NCBI RefSeq assembly: GCF_001425055.1
Contig: NZ_LMDK01000017.1
Location: forward strand, 197,502 to 261,501
DNA from: Pelomonas sp. Root1237
GTDB taxonomy: Bacteria > Pseudomonadota > Gammaproteobacteria > Burkholderiales > Burkholderiaceae_C
Length of the DNA: 64,000 nucleotides
Reading direction: 5' to 3'
The position numbers were made by a program, and so were the translations under genes. The notes beneath the pieces are model-generated. The model did no database searches. It saw only the letters and a list, made by a program, of their open reading frames with translations, and was not told the origin of the DNA. Below are positions 20,279 to 29,881 of the stretch, piece by piece (the stretch's first letter is position 1; every line of letters begins with the position of its first letter).

Positions 20279-20327
20279 GCGCCCCCTTGAGGGGGAGACG
20301 CGTGAGCGTCTCGGGGGTGGGCTTATT
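20279..20327. repeat. Double hairpin after bufA
   Basis: Two adjacent inverted repeats: CCCCCTTGAGGGGG, then GAGACGC-GTGA-GCGTCTC. A near-identical CCCCCTCAAGGGGG motif recurs at 34251-34266, so this is a dispersed genomic repeat. Between bufA and bufB it could attenuate transcription so that precursor mRNA exceeds enzyme mRNA, a common arrangement in peptide-modification operons. That role is inferred. Confidence 0.55.
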
Positions 20328-20577
20328 TCTCGACTTTTCCGCCAGCCTTGGTGCACTCGTCAGCGCTCTTCTTGCTGACCCAGCCCTGGCCCTTGCAGCC
20401 GTTGTGGCCCTTGCAATCGCTCTTGGCGGTTTTGCACTCGGAAGTGCCCTTGCAGCCGTTCACGCCGGAGCACTTGACCATGCCGTCGGCGGCCATGGCG
20501 GTCGTCGGCACGGCGGTGGCGAACAGGGCAGCAGCGGCGGCAGCGATGCCCAGGCCAGTCTTGAGGGATGCGTTCAT
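20323..20577 (-). CDS. bufA: Bufferin-type Cys-rich precursor peptide (BufA2-like)
   Basis: An 84-residue exported peptide: a signal sequence (1-29, ending TTAMA) followed by a mature region of about 55 residues with six cysteines (36, 42, 48, 55, 61, 75). The repeated pattern CxGxNxCKGxSxCKTA...CKGxNxCKGxGW is the BufA2 hallmark. In characterised relatives the DUF692 enzyme turns some of these cysteines into heterocycles and the product buffers copper in the periplasm. The downstream bufB and bufC genes support this. Which cysteines are modified here cannot be said. Confidence 0.9.
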   Translation of the reverse strand: MNASLKTGLGIAAAAAALFATAVPTTAMAADGMVKCSGVNGCKGTSECKTAKSDCKGHNGCKGQGWVSKKSADECTKAGGKVEK

Positions 20578-20668
20578 ATCGAGTCTCCAGGAGATAAAAG
20601 TGGATGAATGTGAGAGGTTTCACCACAGGCCGATTCCGGATGCATCCGACATCGACTTGCCAGCTTCT

Positions 20669-20694
20669 GTCGGGGGCCATGCCCAACTCCTTAC
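20669..20694 (-). promoter_or_regulatory. Candidate ECF-sigma promoter for the bufferin operon
   Basis: On the minus strand, about 90 bases before the bufA start, GTAAGG is followed after 16 bases by CGAC. This spacing resembles the GTAACC-N16-CGAA promoter used by the ECF factor controlling bufferins in Caulobacter. One mismatch in each box makes it tentative, and no ECF sigma gene is in the window. Confidence 0.3.
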
Positions 20695-20803
20695 AACCGA
20701 CAGGCAGATTCTGATTACCTGACGTTATGGCTGCAATGGCGCGTGGCATTCGTCATGGTCCGGCGCCAGCCGCTAGAGTCCGTCAGCTTCGCTTCCGATC
20801 CCC

Positions 20804-21685
20804 ATGCTGAACACCGAAACCCCAAGCACCCGGCATCCCGACCTGGACACTTACGCCACGCCGGCACTGCTGGATGCATTCATCGCCGATCAGGTCGATG
20901 CCGTCGCAGCCGTCAAAGCCGCCGCGCCTCAGCTCGCCGCCGCCGTGGACGCCGCACTGCCGCGCATCCGCGCCGGCGGCCGGCTGCTGTATGCCGGCGC
21001 CGGCACTTCCGGGCGGCTCGGCGTGCTGGACAGCGTGGAGCTCTACCCCACCTTTTCCTGGCCACGGGAACGGGCCGTCGCCGTCATCGCCGGCGGCCAG
21101 GGCGCGATGTTTGTCGCCGTTGAGGGCGCGGAGGATGACCGCGCCCAGGGTGCCGCCGACCTGAACGCGCTGAACCCCGGCCCCAACGACGTGGCCCTGC
21201 TGCTTGCAGCGTCCGGCGGCACGCCCTATGTGCTGGGTGCCATTGAGGCCGCCCGCGCGGCCGGCGCGCTGACCATCGGCTTTGCCAACAACCCCGGCGC
21301 GCCGGTCACCCAGCAGGCAGAGATCGGCATCACGCTGGACACCGGCGCCGAGGTCATCTCCGGCAGCACGCGCCTCAAGGCCGGCACCTCGCAGAAGATC
21401 GCGCTGAATACCTTCTCGTCGGCCCTGATGGTGCGGCTCAACAAGGTCTACGGCAACCTGATGGTGGACCTGAAGGCGACCAACGTGAAGCTCGTCAAGC
21501 GGGCGGTGGCGCTGACCGTGCGCGCTTCGGGCGCGAGTGAGGCCGATGCGCAGGCTGCGCTGGCGCAATGCGACCACCATGTGAAGACGGCGCTGGTGAT
21601 GCTCAAGCGCGGTGTCGGTGCGCGCGAGGCGCAGGCCTTGCTGGACAAGGTCGATGGCAGCGTGAGCCGGGCACTGGCTGCGTGA
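20804..21685 (+). CDS. murQ: N-acetylmuramic acid 6-phosphate etherase
   Basis: A 293-residue cytoplasmic enzyme that removes lactate from MurNAc-6-phosphate to give GlcNAc-6-phosphate in cell-wall recycling. The SIS fold is marked by YAGAGTSGRLGVLDSVE near residues 64-80 and by LLAASGGTPYVLGAIE and ISGSTRLKAGTSQK. Length matches E. coli MurQ (298 aa). It heads a tightly coupled operon: its TGA overlaps the GTG start of the MFS gene. Confidence 0.96.
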   Translation: MLNTETPSTRHPDLDTYATPALLDAFIADQVDAVAAVKAAAPQLAAAVDAALPRIRAGGRLLYAGAGTSGRLGVLDSVELYPTFSWPRERAVAVIAGGQGAMFVAVEGAEDDRAQGAADLNALNPGPNDVALLLAASGGTPYVLGAIEAARAAGALTIGFANNPGAPVTQQAEIGITLDTGAEVISGSTRLKAGTSQKIALNTFSSALMVRLNKVYGNLMVDLKATNVKLVKRAVALTVRASGASEADAQAALAQCDHHVKTALVMLKRGVGAREAQALLDKVDGSVSRALAA

Positions 21686-22962
21686 ACACCCAGCAACGCT
21701 CGCCCTGGGCGTGGATCCCGACGCTCTACTTCGCGCAGGGCATCCCGTACGTCGTCGTCATGACGCTGTCGGTGGTGCTCTACAAGAACCTCGGCATCTC
21801 CAACACCGACATCGCCCTCTACACCAGCTGGCTCTACCTGCCCTGGGTCATCAAACCGCTGTGGTCGCCGTTGGCCGAGTTGTTCGGCACCAAGCGGCTC
21901 TGGGTCACGGTGCTGCAGTTCTTCGTCGGCACGGCGCTGGCCGGCGTGGCGCTGACGATCCCGACCGACAAGGTCTTCCAGCTGTCGCTCGCGGTCTTCT
22001 GGCTGATGGCGTTCGCGTCCGCCTCGCACGACATCGCGGCCGACGGCTACTACATGCTGGCCCTGCCGCAGCACCAGCAGGCCGCCTTCGTGGGCGTGCG
22101 CTCGACCTTCTATCGCCTCGCCAACATCGGCGGCCAGGGCGGCCTGGTCTATCTCGCCGGTGAGCTGACCGAGCGCAGCGGCAGCGTCGTGCAAGCCTGG
22201 ACCTGGGTGTTCTGGCTGCTGGGCGGGCTGTTCGTGCTGCTGGCGGCCTGGCATGCGCTCGTGTTGCCCCGGCCTGCGGCCGACGTGCAAGGCCCTGGCC
22301 GCGGCGCGGCGCGCGGGCTGGCAGCCGAATTCATGGCCGTGTTCGCCAGCTTCTTCAAAAAGCCCGGCATCGCCATCACGCTGGGCTTCCTGCTGCTCTA
22401 CCGCTTCCCCGAGGCACAGCTGCTCAAGCTCGCCAGCCCCTTCCTGCTCGACCCCGTCGACAAGGGTGGCCTGGGCCTGTCCACCAAGGCCGTTGGCATC
22501 GCCTATGGCACGGTCGGCCTGACGGCACTGACGCTGGGTGGCCTGGCCGGCGGCTGGGTCATCTCCCGCATCGGCCTGAAGCGCGCGCTGTGGCCGCTGG
22601 TGCTGGCCATGCATGTGCCCAACGTCGCCTTCCTGCTGCTGGCCATCACGCATCCGACCAGCCTCGCCGTCATCAGCGGCGCGCTGGCCGTCGAACAGTT
22701 CGGCTACGGCCTCGGGTTCACGGCTTATCTGATGTACATGATCCACGTCGCCGATGGCGCCCAGAAGACGGCGCACTACGCCATCTGCACCGGCTTCATG
22801 GCCCTGGGCATGATGATTCCCGGCATGTGGAGCGGCTGGCTGCAGGACCACATCGGCTATGTGCCCTTCTTCGCCTGGGTGCTGGTGGCCACGCTGCCGA
22901 GCTTTGTCATGGCGGCGCTGATCAAGGTGCCGGACAACTTCGGCAAAAAGGTCGAGGCGTGA
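21682..22962 (+). CDS. AmpG-like MFS transporter
   Basis: A 426-residue transporter with about twelve hydrophobic segments. The N-terminal YFAQGIPYVVVMTLSVVLYKN and WLYLPWVIKPLWSPL resemble the AmpG/acetyl-CoA-transporter branch of the MFS. The GTG start overlaps the murQ stop (GTGA), which decides the start. In this operon it most probably imports muropeptides, MurNAc or a related amino sugar for MurQ to process; substrate is inferred from context. Confidence 0.85.
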   Translation: MNTQQRSPWAWIPTLYFAQGIPYVVVMTLSVVLYKNLGISNTDIALYTSWLYLPWVIKPLWSPLAELFGTKRLWVTVLQFFVGTALAGVALTIPTDKVFQLSLAVFWLMAFASASHDIAADGYYMLALPQHQQAAFVGVRSTFYRLANIGGQGGLVYLAGELTERSGSVVQAWTWVFWLLGGLFVLLAAWHALVLPRPAADVQGPGRGAARGLAAEFMAVFASFFKKPGIAITLGFLLLYRFPEAQLLKLASPFLLDPVDKGGLGLSTKAVGIAYGTVGLTALTLGGLAGGWVISRIGLKRALWPLVLAMHVPNVAFLLLAITHPTSLAVISGALAVEQFGYGLGFTAYLMYMIHVADGAQKTAHYAICTGFMALGMMIPGMWSGWLQDHIGYVPFFAWVLVATLPSFVMAALIKVPDNFGKKVEA

Positions 22963-24092
22963 ACGGCCGCCTGCTCAGCCTCGATGCCTTCCGCGGTTTC
23001 GCGATCGCGGCGATGCTGCTCGTCAACAACCCCGGCGACTGGGGCAACGTCTACGCGCCGCTGCTGCACGCGCACTGGAACGGCTGGACCTTCACGGACT
23101 GGGTCTTCCCCTTCTTCGTCTTCATCTCCGGCATGGCGATGACGCTCAGCCTCGCGCGCCGCGCGCAGGCCGGCGCCAACAAGACGGCGCTGCTGCTGAG
23201 CACGTCACGCCGGGCGCTGGTCATCATCGGCATCGGCCTGCTGCTCAACCTGATTCCCAGCTTCAATTTCGAGACCCTGCGCATCCCCGGCGTGCTGCAG
23301 CGCCTGGGCCTGTGCACGCTGGCCGCGGCGCCCATCGTCATCTGGTGCAGCGCACGCGGCGTGGCGCTGTGGGCCGTGCTGCTGATGGCCATCTACACGC
23401 TGATGCAACTCTGCCTGCCGGTGCCCGACGCAGACGGCATCGTTCACGTCGGCCTGCTGGATCCGGGCAAGGATGCCGGTTCCTGGCTGGACCGCCTGCT
23501 GCTGGACGGCCACCTGTGGAAGCAGGCCAAGGTCTGGGACCCCGAGGGCCTGCTGCCCACGCTGCCGGCCGTGTCGACGCAACTGCTGGGCGTGCTGGCC
23601 GGCTATGTGCTGGCCTCCAAGAAGCAGCCCGCCGACAAGGCCATGACCTGGGTGCTCTATGGCCTGGCCGCGCTGTGGCTGGGCCAGGTGCTCGACTCGC
23701 TGCTGATGCCCATCAACAAGTCGCTGTGGACGCCGTCCTTCGTCTTCGCGATGGCCGGCTGGGCCTTGCTCGTCTTCGCCGTCTTCTACTGGCTGCTGGA
23801 TGCCATGCCACAACCGCTGGCCCGCCAGCGCTGGGCGCGCGTGTTCCACCCGCTGGTCGTCTTCGGCATGAACGCCCTCTTCCTGTTCGCGCTGTCGGGC
23901 CTCGTTGCCAAGACGCTCTACACCGTCAAGTTTGCCGACGGCGCCAGCCTCGGCCGCGCGCTGTACGCGCCACTGCGCGACTCGGGCCTCGCACCGAAGA
24001 GCGCCTCCCTGCTGCACGCCATCGCCTTCGTGCTTTGCATGTACGCCATCGCCTGGCTCATGTATCGCAAGCGCTGGTTTATGAAAGTCTGA
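22959..24092 (+). CDS. NagX-like (DUF5009) membrane acyltransferase family protein
   Basis: A 377-residue polytopic membrane protein related to heparan-alpha-glucosaminide N-acetyltransferase. The N-terminus MNGRLLSLDAFRGFAIAAML and TDWVFPFFVFISGMAM are family hallmarks. It starts at a GTG overlapping the stop of the MFS gene. Relatives (NagX) accompany amino-sugar utilisation genes and may acetylate glucosamine-containing sugars at the inner membrane, consistent with its position after murQ and a transporter. Confidence 0.88.
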   Translation: MNGRLLSLDAFRGFAIAAMLLVNNPGDWGNVYAPLLHAHWNGWTFTDWVFPFFVFISGMAMTLSLARRAQAGANKTALLLSTSRRALVIIGIGLLLNLIPSFNFETLRIPGVLQRLGLCTLAAAPIVIWCSARGVALWAVLLMAIYTLMQLCLPVPDADGIVHVGLLDPGKDAGSWLDRLLLDGHLWKQAKVWDPEGLLPTLPAVSTQLLGVLAGYVLASKKQPADKAMTWVLYGLAALWLGQVLDSLLMPINKSLWTPSFVFAMAGWALLVFAVFYWLLDAMPQPLARQRWARVFHPLVVFGMNALFLFALSGLVAKTLYTVKFADGASLGRALYAPLRDSGLAPKSASLLHAIAFVLCMYAIAWLMYRKRWFMKV

Positions 24093-24096
24093 TGCC

Positions 24097-25356
24097 ATGA
24101 AACGCCGCGACCTGCTCAGCCTCGCCTCCGTTCCGCTGCTTTCCGCCTGCGCCACGGCGCCCGCCCCCGTGCCGCCGGGCGAGGCAGCGCTGGCGGCCAC
24201 GCCGCCAGCGCCCGCAGGATCGGCCGCCACCGCTCTGGCCCCGCCGCCCCGCGAATGGCGCGCCGCCTGGATCGCCACCGTCGCCAACATCGACTGGCCC
24301 AGCAAGCCTGGCCTGAGCGCTGAAGCGCAGCAGGCCGAGATCAAGTCCCTGTGCGACATCGCCGTGCGCATCGGCCTCAACGCGTTGATCCTGCAGGTGC
24401 GCACCAGCGCCGATGCCCTCTACGAATCCAAGCTGGAACCCTGGAGCGAATACCTCACCGGCACCCAGGGCCAGCACCCCGGCTACGACCCGCTGGCCGT
24501 CTGGCTGGCCGAGGCTCGCGCCCGCGGCCTGGAGCTGCATGCCTGGATCAACCCCTACCGCGCCCGGCACAGCACGGCCAAATCCGCGCTGGCCGAGACG
24601 CACATCGGCCGCAGCCGCGACTGGGTCAAGCGCTATGGCGACCAGCTCTGGATGGACCCGGGCGAGCCCGCCGCCGCCGAGCAGACCCTGGCCGTGGCGC
24701 GCGACATCCTGAGCCGCTATGCCGTTGACGGCATCCACATCGACGACTACTTCTACCCCTATCCCATCAACGATCCGGCCACCAAGCAGGAGGTCGACTT
24801 CCCCGACGAACCGAGCTGGCAGCGCTACACGGCCAAGGGCGGGTCCCTGAGCCGGCACGACTGGCGCCGCTACAACGTCAACACGCTGGTGCAGCGCCTG
24901 TACGCGCTGGCCCATGAAGTGCGCCCCGGCACGCGCGTCGGCGTCAGCCCCTTCGGCATTCCCAAGCCCGACGCGCGCCCGGCCGGCATCAGTGGCTTCA
25001 GCCAGTACGACAAGCTCTATGCCGACGTGGAGCTGTGGCTGCGCGAGGGCTGGATGGACTATCTCGCGCCCCAGCTCTACTGGCCGCGCTCGCAGACGGC
25101 CCAGTCCTTCGAGCCGCTGCTGCAGGCCTGGCGCGCGTCCAACCCGCTGGGCCGGCCCATCCATCCGGGCCTGTTCACCAGCCGCATCAACGACACCGAC
25201 AAGAGCTGGCAGCCCGACGAGGTGCTGGCCCAGATCGACATCATCCGGCGCGCCTCGCCGGGCAGCGGCCACATCCACTTCAGCATGGCGGCGCTGTCGC
25301 AGAACCGCAAGGGCATCGCCGACGCCTTGCGCAGCGGCCCCTACGCGGCGCCCTGA
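24097..25356 (+). CDS. GHL10 (DUF187) family glycoside-hydrolase-like lipoprotein
   Basis: A 419-residue protein with a lipoprotein signal peptide (SVPLLSAC, Cys near residue 18) and a Pro/Ala-rich linker, then the family-10-like domain starting EWRAAWIATVANIDWPSKPG. The motifs NALILQVRTSADALY, LHAWINPYRARH and DGIHIDDYFYPYP are typical. It begins four bases after the NagX-like gene, so it belongs to the murQ operon. A peptidoglycan-active hydrolase supplying the amino sugars is the natural reading; enzymatic specificity is unproven. Confidence 0.88.
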   Translation: MKRRDLLSLASVPLLSACATAPAPVPPGEAALAATPPAPAGSAATALAPPPREWRAAWIATVANIDWPSKPGLSAEAQQAEIKSLCDIAVRIGLNALILQVRTSADALYESKLEPWSEYLTGTQGQHPGYDPLAVWLAEARARGLELHAWINPYRARHSTAKSALAETHIGRSRDWVKRYGDQLWMDPGEPAAAEQTLAVARDILSRYAVDGIHIDDYFYPYPINDPATKQEVDFPDEPSWQRYTAKGGSLSRHDWRRYNVNTLVQRLYALAHEVRPGTRVGVSPFGIPKPDARPAGISGFSQYDKLYADVELWLREGWMDYLAPQLYWPRSQTAQSFEPLLQAWRASNPLGRPIHPGLFTSRINDTDKSWQPDEVLAQIDIIRRASPGSGHIHFSMAALSQNRKGIADALRSGPYAAP

Positions 25357-25365
25357 ACGCCGGGC

Positions 25366-27141
25366 TCAGAACGCGTAGGCAATCTTGCGCAGCTGCACCT
25401 CGTAGCCGCGGTCACTGGTGCTCAGCGACGACGAGGTGCTCTTCACGCGCAGGTAGACGGCCATCGTCTTGCCCGTCGCGTTGAAGTAGTTCACTTCCGG
25501 CTTGCCGCCGATCAGCACGGCGCTCTTGATGAGCTTGCCGCTGGCGTCCAGCAGCTCCATCGTCGCGTTGAAGGAGAAGATATCCAGCAGCGTCGGCGGG
25601 TCCAGCGTCAGCGTGGTCTGCAGCGTCGTCGAAGCGGCCAGGTTGACCGAGTAGATGTCGACGAACTGCGGGTAGGCCGGCTGCAGCGTGCCGCGCACCC
25701 GCGCCGGGAACACGTTCAGGTATTGGGCCTGGGCCAGCGTGTCGTTGGGCTCCTTCTCCAGGCGCAAGCCGCGCGCCGCGATGATGGCCTGCTCGGCGTC
25801 GACGATGCCGGCACCACAACCCGTGCAGCTGCCCGGGAAGGCGCGCGCGGTGGACCGCATCAAGGAGGCCATGTCCGACGGCAGCACCGTCGCGTTGACG
25901 GCCGCCATCAGCGCGGCCACGCCGGCGACATGGGGCGCCGCCATGGACGTGCCGCGCATCCAGCTGTAGGCGTCGGCCACCGGGCCGCTCATGCCGGTGT
26001 TGGACAGCGACAGCACGTTGCCGTAGGTCGCGTCGCCGCCGGGCGCCGCGATGTCCACCATGTCGCCGTAGTTGGAATAGCTGGAGCGCGTGCCGACCTT
26101 GTTCGTCGCGGCCACGGCCATCACATGCTTGCAGTTGGCCGGCGTCTGCTTGGCGACGTCCTGGTTGTCGTTGCCGGCCGCGACAACGATCACCGCCCCC
26201 TTGTTGTAGGCGTAGTTGATGGCCGACTGCGTGATGCTGGCACAGGCCGCTTCGCCGCCCAGCGACAGGTTCATGATCAGCGCCGGGTTGGCGTTGGCCG
26301 GCACGCCGGCCACCGAGCCGCCGGCGGCCCAGACGATGCCGTCGGCGATGTCCGACGTAGCACCACCGCATTTGCCCAGCACGCGCACCGGCACGATCCT
26401 GGCCTTGGGCGCCACGCCGGTGACGCCCAGCGCGTTGTTGCCCACGGCGGCGATGGTGCCGGCGACATGGGTGCCGTGCCAGCTGCTGTTCTGGGCTGGT
26501 TTGTCGGCGCCGCACTGGTTGGCTGTGACGTTGTCGCCGGGGTCGCCGGCATTGCTGTCACGCCCGCCACCGTCGCCGGCGCGGGTGCTGTCGGTGATGA
26601 AGTCATAGCCCGGCAGCAGGTTGGCCGCGATGTCGGCATGCGGCAGTACGCCGGTGTCCAGCACCGCCACGCGCACGCCGGAGCCCATGCCGATGTCCCA
26701 GGCCTTGGGCGCGTTGATGCCACCGGTCGGGTCGCTCATGTCCCACTGGTTGGCCCAGTTCGTGTCGTTGGGCGTGAAGGTGGGCTGCATGACGTGGTCG
26801 ATCTCGACGGACTCGATGCTCGGGTCCGACAGCTGGATGTCGCGTGCCAGTTGGGCCAGTGCGCTGGCCGGCACGCGCTGGGCGAGGCGGATGACGCGAT
26901 GGCCCAGTGCGCTCTCGCGATCGAAAGCCACGCGCTGGCCGCGCGCCTCGCTCATGGCCCGAAAGCCCTGCAGCGCCGCCTTGGCGGCCACCGGCGTGCG
27001 CGCGCCGTCGCGGAACTTGATGATGAGGCCGGCGGCCTGGGGCTCTGTGCGGGCCTGGGTCTGGCTGGAGGCGGGGTTCATCACGCCGAACAGCGCGGCG
27101 GCGATGAAGCTGAGGGCGAAGGGCTTGTAGGTCGGGTGCAT
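25366..27141 (-). CDS. Secreted subtilisin-like serine protease (S8)
   Basis: A 591-residue extracellular protease. It has a signal peptide (about 1-26), an inhibitor-like propeptide (to about 120), then the catalytic domain with Asp162 (VLDTGV), His222 (HGTHVAGT) and Ser399 (GTSMAAPH). After a linker (ARGLRLEKEPNDTLAQAQ, near 455) the C-terminal part resembles a PPC domain of secreted proteases. Cysteines in the catalytic domain suggest disulfides. Its 3' end lies ten bases from the convergent GHL10 gene. Confidence 0.95.
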   Translation of the reverse strand: MHPTYKPFALSFIAAALFGVMNPASSQTQARTEPQAAGLIIKFRDGARTPVAAKAALQGFRAMSEARGQRVAFDRESALGHRVIRLAQRVPASALAQLARDIQLSDPSIESVEIDHVMQPTFTPNDTNWANQWDMSDPTGGINAPKAWDIGMGSGVRVAVLDTGVLPHADIAANLLPGYDFITDSTRAGDGGGRDSNAGDPGDNVTANQCGADKPAQNSSWHGTHVAGTIAAVGNNALGVTGVAPKARIVPVRVLGKCGGATSDIADGIVWAAGGSVAGVPANANPALIMNLSLGGEAACASITQSAINYAYNKGAVIVVAAGNDNQDVAKQTPANCKHVMAVAATNKVGTRSSYSNYGDMVDIAAPGGDATYGNVLSLSNTGMSGPVADAYSWMRGTSMAAPHVAGVAALMAAVNATVLPSDMASLMRSTARAFPGSCTGCGAGIVDAEQAIIAARGLRLEKEPNDTLAQAQYLNVFPARVRGTLQPAYPQFVDIYSVNLAASTTLQTTLTLDPPTLLDIFSFNATMELLDASGKLIKSAVLIGGKPEVNYFNATGKTMAVYLRVKSTSSSLSTSDRGYEVQLRKIAYAF

Positions 27142-27323
27142 GGAAGGCTCCGTGTCAAAGAACCCTCATGCTCGACAGCGCCCGTTGCAGCCCCGCTTCA
27201 GTGGCGCACGCGGTTGGTTTCGTTTGTTGCGCGCGCCCCCTAGCTTGCGCGCGCGGCCGCCTTTGTCATGCCGGCTTCACGGCGGCTGCCTAGCCTGCCG
27301 GGCTTGAACCAACGGAGACATCC

Positions 27324-28595
27324 ATGCGCCGCACCTTCACCCGCCTCGCACTGCTGCTGCTTGCCGCCGCCAGCCTGCCCGCCTGGGCCCACGATGCCGA
27401 TGGCGACCGCCGCGGCGGCAACACCGGCATCGCCAGCGTGCAACTGGGCCCGCGCCCCTTCTTCCTCGTCAACGAGATGAACGACAGCCCGCTGAAGAAG
27501 CGCCTGCAGCATTGCGCCGCCTCGCGCGAAAGCTACAGGCCCACGCTGTTCTCCATCGGCCACCGCGGCGCGCCGCTGCAGTTCCCCGAGCACACCAAGG
27601 AGAGCTATGAGGCCGCCGCACGCATGGGCGCCGGCATCGTCGAGTGCGACGTGACCTTCACCAAGGACAAGGAGCTGGTCTGCCGCCATGCGCAGAACGA
27701 CCTGCACACGACCACCAACATCCTCACCACGCCGCTGGCGAGCAAATGCATCAAGCCCTTCACGCCGGCCGCCTTCGACGCCGCCGGCACCCTCATCGCA
27801 CCCGCTGCGGCCGAATGCCGCACCAGTGAGCTGACGCTGGCCGAGTTCAAGACGCTGCGCGGCAAGATGGACGCCTTCAACCCGCGCGGCCGCACGGTGG
27901 CCGAGTACATGGCCGGCACGCCGAACTTCCGCACCGACCTCTACGCCGGCCCCACCAGCGGCACGCTGCTGACGCTGAAGGAAGCCATCGCCTTGTTCAA
28001 GCAGCTCGGCGTGAAGATGACGCCCGAGCTGAAGGCACCCAGCGTCGTCATGCCCTTTGACGGCTTCACGCAGGCCGCCTATGCGCAGAAGATGATCGAC
28101 GAACACAAGGCCGCGGGCGTGCCGGCGCGCGACGTCTGGGCGCAAAGCTTCGACCTCAACGACATCCTGTACTGGGTCAAGAACGAGCCGTCTTTTGGCC
28201 GCCAGGCCGTCTACCTCGATGACGCCAACGTGCCCGCCGACGTGCCCACCGCCGAGCAGCTCAAGGCCTACCGCGCCCAAGGCGTGCGCATCGTCGCGCC
28301 GCCGCTGTGGGTGCTGCTGGCCGCCGACACCAGCGGCAACCTGCTGCCCTCGCAGTACGCGCGCAACGCCAGGGCCGCCGGCCTGGACATCATCACCTGG
28401 TCGCTGGAGCGCAGCGGCATCCTGGCCGACGGCAACAACGGCTCCTACTACCAGACCTATGACAGCGCCATCACCCGCGAGGGCGACATGTTCCGCATGC
28501 TGGACGTGCTGGCCGAGCAGGTCGGCGTGATCGGCGTGTTCTCGGATTGGCCGGCCACCGTCAGCTTCTACGCCAACTGCACCGGGCAGAAGTAA
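27324..28595 (+). CDS. Periplasmic glycerophosphodiester phosphodiesterase
   Basis: A 423-residue exported enzyme that hydrolyses glycerophosphodiesters to glycerol-3-phosphate and an alcohol. A signal peptide (1-22, ending LPAWA) precedes a catalytic TIM barrel with [19 protein letters not shown] (first catalytic His) and [21 protein letters not shown] (metal-binding Glu/Asp and second His). The start follows GGAGA. It is divergent from the subtilase and stands alone. Confidence 0.92.
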   Translation: MRRTFTRLALLLLAAASLPAWAHDADGDRRGGNTGIASVQLGPRPFFLVNEMNDSPLKKRLQHCAASRESYRPTLFSIGHRGAPLQFPEHTKESYEAAARMGAGIVECDVTFTKDKELVCRHAQNDLHTTTNILTTPLASKCIKPFTPAAFDAAGTLIAPAAAECRTSELTLAEFKTLRGKMDAFNPRGRTVAEYMAGTPNFRTDLYAGPTSGTLLTLKEAIALFKQLGVKMTPELKAPSVVMPFDGFTQAAYAQKMIDEHKAAGVPARDVWAQSFDLNDILYWVKNEPSFGRQAVYLDDANVPADVPTAEQLKAYRAQGVRIVAPPLWVLLAADTSGNLLPSQYARNARAAGLDIITWSLERSGILADGNNGSYYQTYDSAITREGDMFRMLDVLAEQVGVIGVFSDWPATVSFYANCTGQK

Positions 28596-28601
28596 GCCGG
28601 C

Positions 28602-29084
28602 TCAGGCAGGGCGGCGCGCCACCATGAGGTGATACATGCCGCGCAGCCCCGCCTCCTCGAAACCGCAGGCCGCGTACATGCGCCGCGCCGGGTTCTCGGG
28701 ATGGACGGTCAGCGCGACCTGGGCATGGCCCGCCCGCCAGGCGGCGTCCAGCGCCGCCAACATCAGCGCCTTGCCGATGCCCTGGCGCTGGAAGGCCGGC
28801 CACAGGCCAATGCCCAGCTGCGGCGTGCTCGCATCCACCGACGCCAGGCCCACGCCCTCGGGCAGCACGCGCATCCAGCAGGCGCCCGCGTCCGCACCTT
28901 CTTGCACGGCCACAAGGCCGATGTCGGTCGGCCGTCCCCAGTCCTCGGCATAGATACGCACGCCGGGGTTGTCCAGCACCTCGCGCGGGCGCAGCGGTGC
29001 GGGCGGCGGGTCCCACAGCGCGATGTGCAGCCAGTCCCACAGCGTGGACTGGTCCTGCGGGAACAGCGGGCGAAAGTGCAGCAT
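28602..29084 (-). CDS. GNAT family N-acetyltransferase
   Basis: A 160-residue acetyltransferase. The acetyl-CoA-binding motif is WPAFQRQGIGKALMLAALD in the middle, followed by LTVHPENPARRMYAACGFEEAG, the usual C-terminal GNAT strand-helix elements. The substrate cannot be inferred. It is convergent with the GDPD gene (six bases apart). Confidence 0.88.
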   Translation of the reverse strand: MLHFRPLFPQDQSTLWDWLHIALWDPPPAPLRPREVLDNPGVRIYAEDWGRPTDIGLVAVQEGADAGACWMRVLPEGVGLASVDASTPQLGIGLWPAFQRQGIGKALMLAALDAAWRAGHAQVALTVHPENPARRMYAACGFEEAGLRGMYHLMVARRPA

Positions 29085-29133
29085 AGGCCCGAGCCTAACG
29101 GATCGGTCAGTCGCCAGTCTGAGGTCATGGCGA

Positions 29134-29697
29134 TCACGCCGCCAGCAGCTTCGCCGCAGCGGCCATCGCGGCCTCGTCCTTCAGCACGTCGCCGGGCCGC
29201 GTGCCGTCGCCCAGCACGGCGCCGCCCCAGCGCATCTTCATGTAGCCGGCGCTGAAGCGCAGGCTGTCCACCAGGGGCGCAGCCAGGTGGGGCTCGTCGC
29301 CGCTGCTGGTGGCGCACAGCACATACATCGCCTTGCCGGCCATCTGCGGCTTGAAGTCCAGACCCGGCACGCGCATGAAGGCGCTCCAGTGGTCAAGGTA
29401 GAGCTTGAGCGGTGCGGGCAGGCTGTACCAGTACAGCGGCGAGGCGACGAGGAGGTCGGTCGCCCACAGCGTGTCGTCCAGCAGGCGGGCGAGGTCGCCA
29501 GTGGGGGCCGGGTACTGGCCAACGCTGTGCCGGATGTCCTCGAAGGGTGGCAGGGCCAATTCAGCCATGCGCCGCCAGCGCACCTCGGTGCCGGCGGGCA
29601 ACGCCGCCACCGCGGCGCGGGCCATCAGTTCGGCGTTGCCATCGGCGCGGGTGCTGGCGAGGAGGATGAGGACGCGGCGTGCAGCGGTTTCGGTCAT
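29134..29697 (-). CDS. NADPH-dependent FMN reductase / flavodoxin-fold protein
   Basis: A 187-residue flavodoxin-like protein. The N-terminus RRVLILLASTRADGNAE is the phosphate-binding loop of FMN reductases, and LLVASPLYWYSLPAPLKLYLDHW is the second flavin segment. It likely transfers electrons from NAD(P)H to a quinone or small electrophile. The start at 29697 is the first residue that fits the family; upstream codons of the open frame cover the intergenic region. Confidence 0.88.
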   Translation of the reverse strand: MTETAARRVLILLASTRADGNAELMARAAVAALPAGTEVRWRRMAELALPPFEDIRHSVGQYPAPTGDLARLLDDTLWATDLLVASPLYWYSLPAPLKLYLDHWSAFMRVPGLDFKPQMAGKAMYVLCATSSGDEPHLAAPLVDSLRFSAGYMKMRWGGAVLGDGTRPGDVLKDEAAMAAAAKLLAA

Positions 29698-29881
29698 GGC
29701 GGCAGGGGTTGCTTGGGCAGGGCCAAATGATGGCGCCAAGCCCATGCCCTTTGCCCGCCGCGGGGCACGCCTGCGGCCTGCCGGCTGCCCCCTCCATCTG
29801 CGGGGCGCCCCCCAGGGTTTGGGGTGGGCGCCGGCAGGGCTTCGGTCGCCCAATGGTGCAACACCCCTCGGGAGACCCACC

